Assembly (NCBI GenBank): GCA_013042165.1
Contig: JABDQT010000288.1
Coordinates: 1-6,561 of the forward strand
Direction of reading: 5' to 3'
Length of the DNA stretch: 6,561 nucleotides
Origin: Kiritimatiellales bacterium
Lineage (GTDB): Bacteria > Verrucomicrobiota > Kiritimatiellia > Kiritimatiellales > Pontiellaceae
The position numbers and the translations under genes were made by a program. This document shows, piece after piece, positions 4,581 to 6,561 of this stretch (within the stretch, counting starts at the first letter, position 1; every line of letters starts with the position of its first letter). The notes beneath the pieces were generated by a model, which was not told where the DNA came from, made no database searches, and saw only the letters and a program-made list of their open reading frames with translations.

Positions 4581-5231
4581 TCACTCCAACCACTTCCAGG
4601 GGTTGGACAGCATGCGGATTTCCCGGCCCTGCCAGTCGATGATTTCATCTTCCGTCAAGCGCAGGATCAGGCGCGACAGACTTTCGGGGGTGGTGCCGAT
4701 GGCGGCAGCGATATCCTTCTTGGAAAGGGGGGTGTGAATGGTCTCCCTTTCACCATACTGGCTGCGCAGAAAAGTGAAGAAGCGGTGCTCGACATCCTTG
4801 GTTGTGAGTTCCTGGATGCGCTCGGCCAGATAGCGCTGCTTGGCCATCAGCAGGGCAATAAAATCGTTGCGGAAACCCTCTTCCGCCAGGAGTCGGTGAA
4901 TCTCCCCGCGCGGAAAAACCAGCACTTCGGCGTTGGCCACGGCACGGGCGGATACCGGATAGCGCTCCTTTTCGAACAGGACGACTTCGGCGAATACCTC
5001 GCCCGGCTTAATGACACGGATCACGACCTCGCGCCCGTCCTCCGTGTTCTTGTGAAGCTGGATGTTGCCGGCCGCCAGCAAAAACATGCTGCTGCCCTTT
5101 TCGCCTTCGTGGAACAGATAGTCGCGTTTTCTGACGGCCTTTAGATTGCAGATCGCTGCCAGCTCGCGCCGGTGCTCCTCGCTCAATCCCTTGAAAAACG
5201 GCGTTTGATTGATGGTCAGCTCTATGTTCAT
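4581..5231 (-). CDS. Crp/Fnr-family transcription regulator
   Basis: With the ATG at 5231 this is a 216-residue two-domain regulator. An N-terminal cyclic-nucleotide-binding-like barrel (about 5-115) contains F-H-E-G-E, A-A-G-N-I-Q-L and G-E-V-F-A-E-V-V-L-F. A long dimer helix follows (about 115-145), then a winged helix-turn-helix with L-S-K-K-D-I-A-A-A-I-G and the recognition helix T-P-E-S-L-S-R. E183, S186 and R187 form the E-x-x-S-R pattern known from FNR, which reads TTGA half-sites, rather than the R-E-x-x-G-R of Crp. The sensor lacks the R-S/T-A phosphate-binding signature of cAMP-binding Crp, and only one cysteine is seen in the N-terminal part, so neither cAMP nor an FNR-type cluster is expected; heme or another ligand is possible. 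Other starts are ATG 5249 (222 residues) and TTG 5267 (228); I prefer 5231 for the family-typical N-terminus and the nearby AGGG. It is convergent with the cupin gene and divergent from the phosphatase gene. Confidence 0.87.
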   Translation of the reverse strand: MNIELTINQTPFFKGLSEEHRRELAAICNLKAVRKRDYLFHEGEKGSSMFLLAAGNIQLHKNTEDGREVVIRVIKPGEVFAEVVLFEKERYPVSARAVANAEVLVFPRGEIHRLLAEEGFRNDFIALLMAKQRYLAERIQELTTKDVEHRFFTFLRSQYGERETIHTPLSKKDIAAAIGTTPESLSRLILRLTEDEIIDWQGREIRMLSNPWKWLE

Positions 5232-5270
5232 GCGCCCTACTGTGCGCATCCTGATCCACGCATGCAATGG

Positions 5271-5334
5271 TCAATAATTGAAATAACGAATGGCTATTTG
5301 CCTTAATTCGCAGTTCATTTTTTCAATGGTTGAA
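5271..5334. promoter_or_regulatory. Divergent control region with two TCAA-N3-TTGA sites
   Basis: Two palindromes with the same half-sites and spacing occur: TCAATAATTGA at 5271-5281 and TTCAATGGTTGAA at 5322-5334, centred 52 bases apart, about five helical turns. The region is clearly more AT-rich than the genes. For the phosphatase, TTGAAA (5278-5283) and CTTAAT (5302-5307), 18 bases apart, form a fair promoter (5/6 and 4/6). The first palindrome overlaps its -35 and the second lies just past the expected start of transcription. The half-sites point outward, opposite to an FNR box, so the binding protein need not be the adjacent regulator. No clear promoter for the regulator gene was found. 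Confidence 0.4.
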
Positions 5335-5366
5335 TATAGGGTGGCTCTTGTTTTTGGAGATTCTTG

Positions 5367-5900
5367 ATGTTCCTGTTCAGAAAAAAGGAAGAGACGTGCG
5401 TGCGCATTCCCTTGAATGCGAAAGGGAAGCTGTTTGTCAGCCCAATGCCTTTCGGTCCCTATGACCCCGGGAATAACCTGCTGAAAGTCTATAAGCAGAA
5501 CCGCATCGAATTTGTGGTCATGCTCGTGACGGATGCCGAGCTGGAGAAGAAGGCCAAGCGCGATGTCATCGGCATCTACAGGCAGAGCGGCATCGAACCC
5601 ATACGCTTCCCTATTGCCGACTACACGAGCCCGGAGCTGCGTGCGTTCTCGAAGGTGGTGGACCGCGTTTCGGGCTTCCTGCGTGCCGGAGCCAACGTGG
5701 CCGTGCATTGCAACGCCGGGGTCGGACGAACCGGCGTGATGACCTGCTGCATCGTGCGCGACCATATGAAAATCTCTGCCGAAGAGGCGATTGCCTATGT
5801 GAAGCAGCATATGCAAACCAACATGACGGACGAGCAAAAGCGCCTGACCGCACGCTTTCAGCCTCTGGCCGAACGAATTCTGGAGGAAAACGCACAATGA
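5367..5900 (+). CDS. Dual-specificity/tyrosine phosphatase family protein
   Basis: A 177-residue cytoplasmic cysteine-based phosphatase. The signature [10 protein letters not shown] places the nucleophile C115 and the phosphate-binding R121 in the required C-x5-R arrangement. D85 in F-P-I-A-D-Y sits about 30 residues upstream, as expected for the general acid. The fold therefore appears complete, and the length fits small bacterial dual-specificity phosphatases; the substrate may be a phosphoprotein, a phosphoinositide or a nucleotide. The ATG at 5367 is chosen because GGAG (5356-5359) lies 7 bases before it; a TTG at 5364 would be too close. The TGA stop overlaps the ATG of the transporter gene (ATGA), so the two are almost certainly translated from one mRNA. 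The control region shared with the Crp/Fnr gene lies directly upstream. Confidence 0.9.
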   Translation: MFLFRKKEETCVRIPLNAKGKLFVSPMPFGPYDPGNNLLKVYKQNRIEFVVMLVTDAELEKKAKRDVIGIYRQSGIEPIRFPIADYTSPELRAFSKVVDRVSGFLRAGANVAVHCNAGVGRTGVMTCCIVRDHMKISAEEAIAYVKQHMQTNMTDEQKRLTARFQPLAERILEENAQ

Positions 5901-6561
5901 ACAATGTATGGTTTGCACTGGGACTGACGGTATTTGCCGGTATGGCCACCGGTATCGGCAGCGCGATTGCCTTCATGGCAAAGCGCACCAACTTCCGCTT
6001 CCTCTCCATTGCCACCGGGTTTTCCGCCGGCGTCATGCTCTATGTCTCCTTCGTCGAAATCTTTATCAAGGGCGTCGACTCGCTGGTTGAATCCTACGGC
6101 GATCCGATGGGGCACTGGATCAATGCGGCCTCTTTCTTCGGCGGCATGGCGCTGATCGGGATCATCGATACGCTGATCCCGCATGCCGAAAACCCGCATG
6201 AAATCCATACCGACTTTGAACTCGCCCCCCTGCACGATCCCGATGCGCCGATGCCGGACGCGGAAATGCTGAAGATGAAAACGACGGCGGAAGAGGAGGA
6301 GTACACCAAACATAACGCCAAGCTCATGCGCATGGGGCTGTTTACCGCGCTGGCCATTGCCATTCATAATTTTCCAGAGGGCCTTGCCACATTTCTTGCC
6401 GCCCTCGAGGATCCGAGTCTTGGCATCCCGATTGCCATCGCCATTGCCCTGCATAATATTCCCGAAGGCATCAGCGTCTCCGTGCCGATCTTCTATGCCA
6501 CCGGCAACCGCAAGAAAGCCTTTTTCTATTCCTTTCTCAGCGGCCTTGCCGAACCTGTTGG
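5897..6561 (+). CDS. zupT: ZIP-family metal transporter, 3' end missing
   Basis: The first 221 residues of an inner-membrane divalent metal importer (zinc, possibly also iron or manganese) of the ZIP family; the window ends before the stop. Hydrophobic helices are seen at about 4-26 and 36-56, a third near 75-94, then a cytoplasmic loop (about 95-145) rich in histidine, aspartate and glutamate. The two metal-site helices follow: H-N-F-P-E-G at 157-162 and H-N-I-P-E-G at 186-191. These paired H-N-x-P-E-G motifs are the hallmark of ZupT-type proteins. E. coli ZupT is 257 residues, so perhaps 60-80 residues are missing, depending on the loop. GGAGG at 5882-5886 lies 10 bases before the ATG, inside the phosphatase gene, and the start overlaps the phosphatase stop. 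The long acidic, histidine-bearing loop may sense or buffer metal. Confidence 0.93.
   Translation, partial: MNNVWFALGLTVFAGMATGIGSAIAFMAKRTNFRFLSIATGFSAGVMLYVSFVEIFIKGVDSLVESYGDPMGHWINAASFFGGMALIGIIDTLIPHAENPHEIHTDFELAPLHDPDAPMPDAEMLKMKTTAEEEEYTKHNAKLMRMGLFTALAIAIHNFPEGLATFLAALEDPSLGIPIAIAIALHNIPEGISVSVPIFYATGNRKKAFFYSFLSGLAEPV

Noticed and set aside
4542..5144. Plus-strand open frame opposite the Crp/Fnr gene
   Set aside because: It is antisense to a clear regulator and begins within the hairpin repeat, with no family signature.

Overview
The window looks like chromosomal DNA of an anaerobic or facultative bacterium, moderately GC-rich. My best guess is the PVC side of the tree (Kiritimatiellota, Verrucomicrobiota or Lentisphaerota). 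That guess rests on the gene families and on the style of the spacer repeats, which I recognise only from memory; no rRNA or other taxonomic marker is present. There is no mobile element, tRNA or CRISPR array, and no gene-free stretch longer than about 300 bases.

Layout: (1) the 3' end of an unrecognised gene with an acidic, proline-rich linker (to 484); (2) an inositol-monophosphatase-family gene (541-1329) preceded by a promoter so close that the mRNA may be leaderless; (3) a 222-base spacer filled by an inverted array of 7-base units; (4) a class I SAM-dependent methyltransferase (1552-2385); (5) nth, endonuclease III (2460-3113), whose ribosome binding site lies in one arm of a hairpin; (6) a spacer with a 57-base three-hairpin element, then an FNR-like box; (7) a ferredoxin-like iron-sulfur protein (3298-4113) and a small cupin (4185-4514), apparently one operon; (8) a convergent spacer with a second inverted array of 7-base units; (9) a Crp/Fnr-family regulator on the minus strand; (10) a divergent, AT-rich control region; (11) a dual-specificity phosphatase (5367-5900) whose stop codon overlaps the start of a ZIP-family metal transporter (5897 to the window end).

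How the genes may work together: the ferredoxin-like protein, the cupin and the Crp/Fnr regulator form a plausible redox or nitrosative-stress module. The regulator has the E-x-x-S-R recognition helix of TTGA-binding Crp/Fnr proteins, and a TTGAC-N4-GTCAA palindrome lies upstream of the ferredoxin gene, so control of that operon is a testable inference. The phosphatase and transporter are translationally coupled. The other genes are housekeeping functions with no evident link.

The most unusual aspect is the spacers: most contain a distinct self-complementary element, and three of these are inverted arrays of degenerate 6- or 7-base units. I see no complete new multi-gene system.
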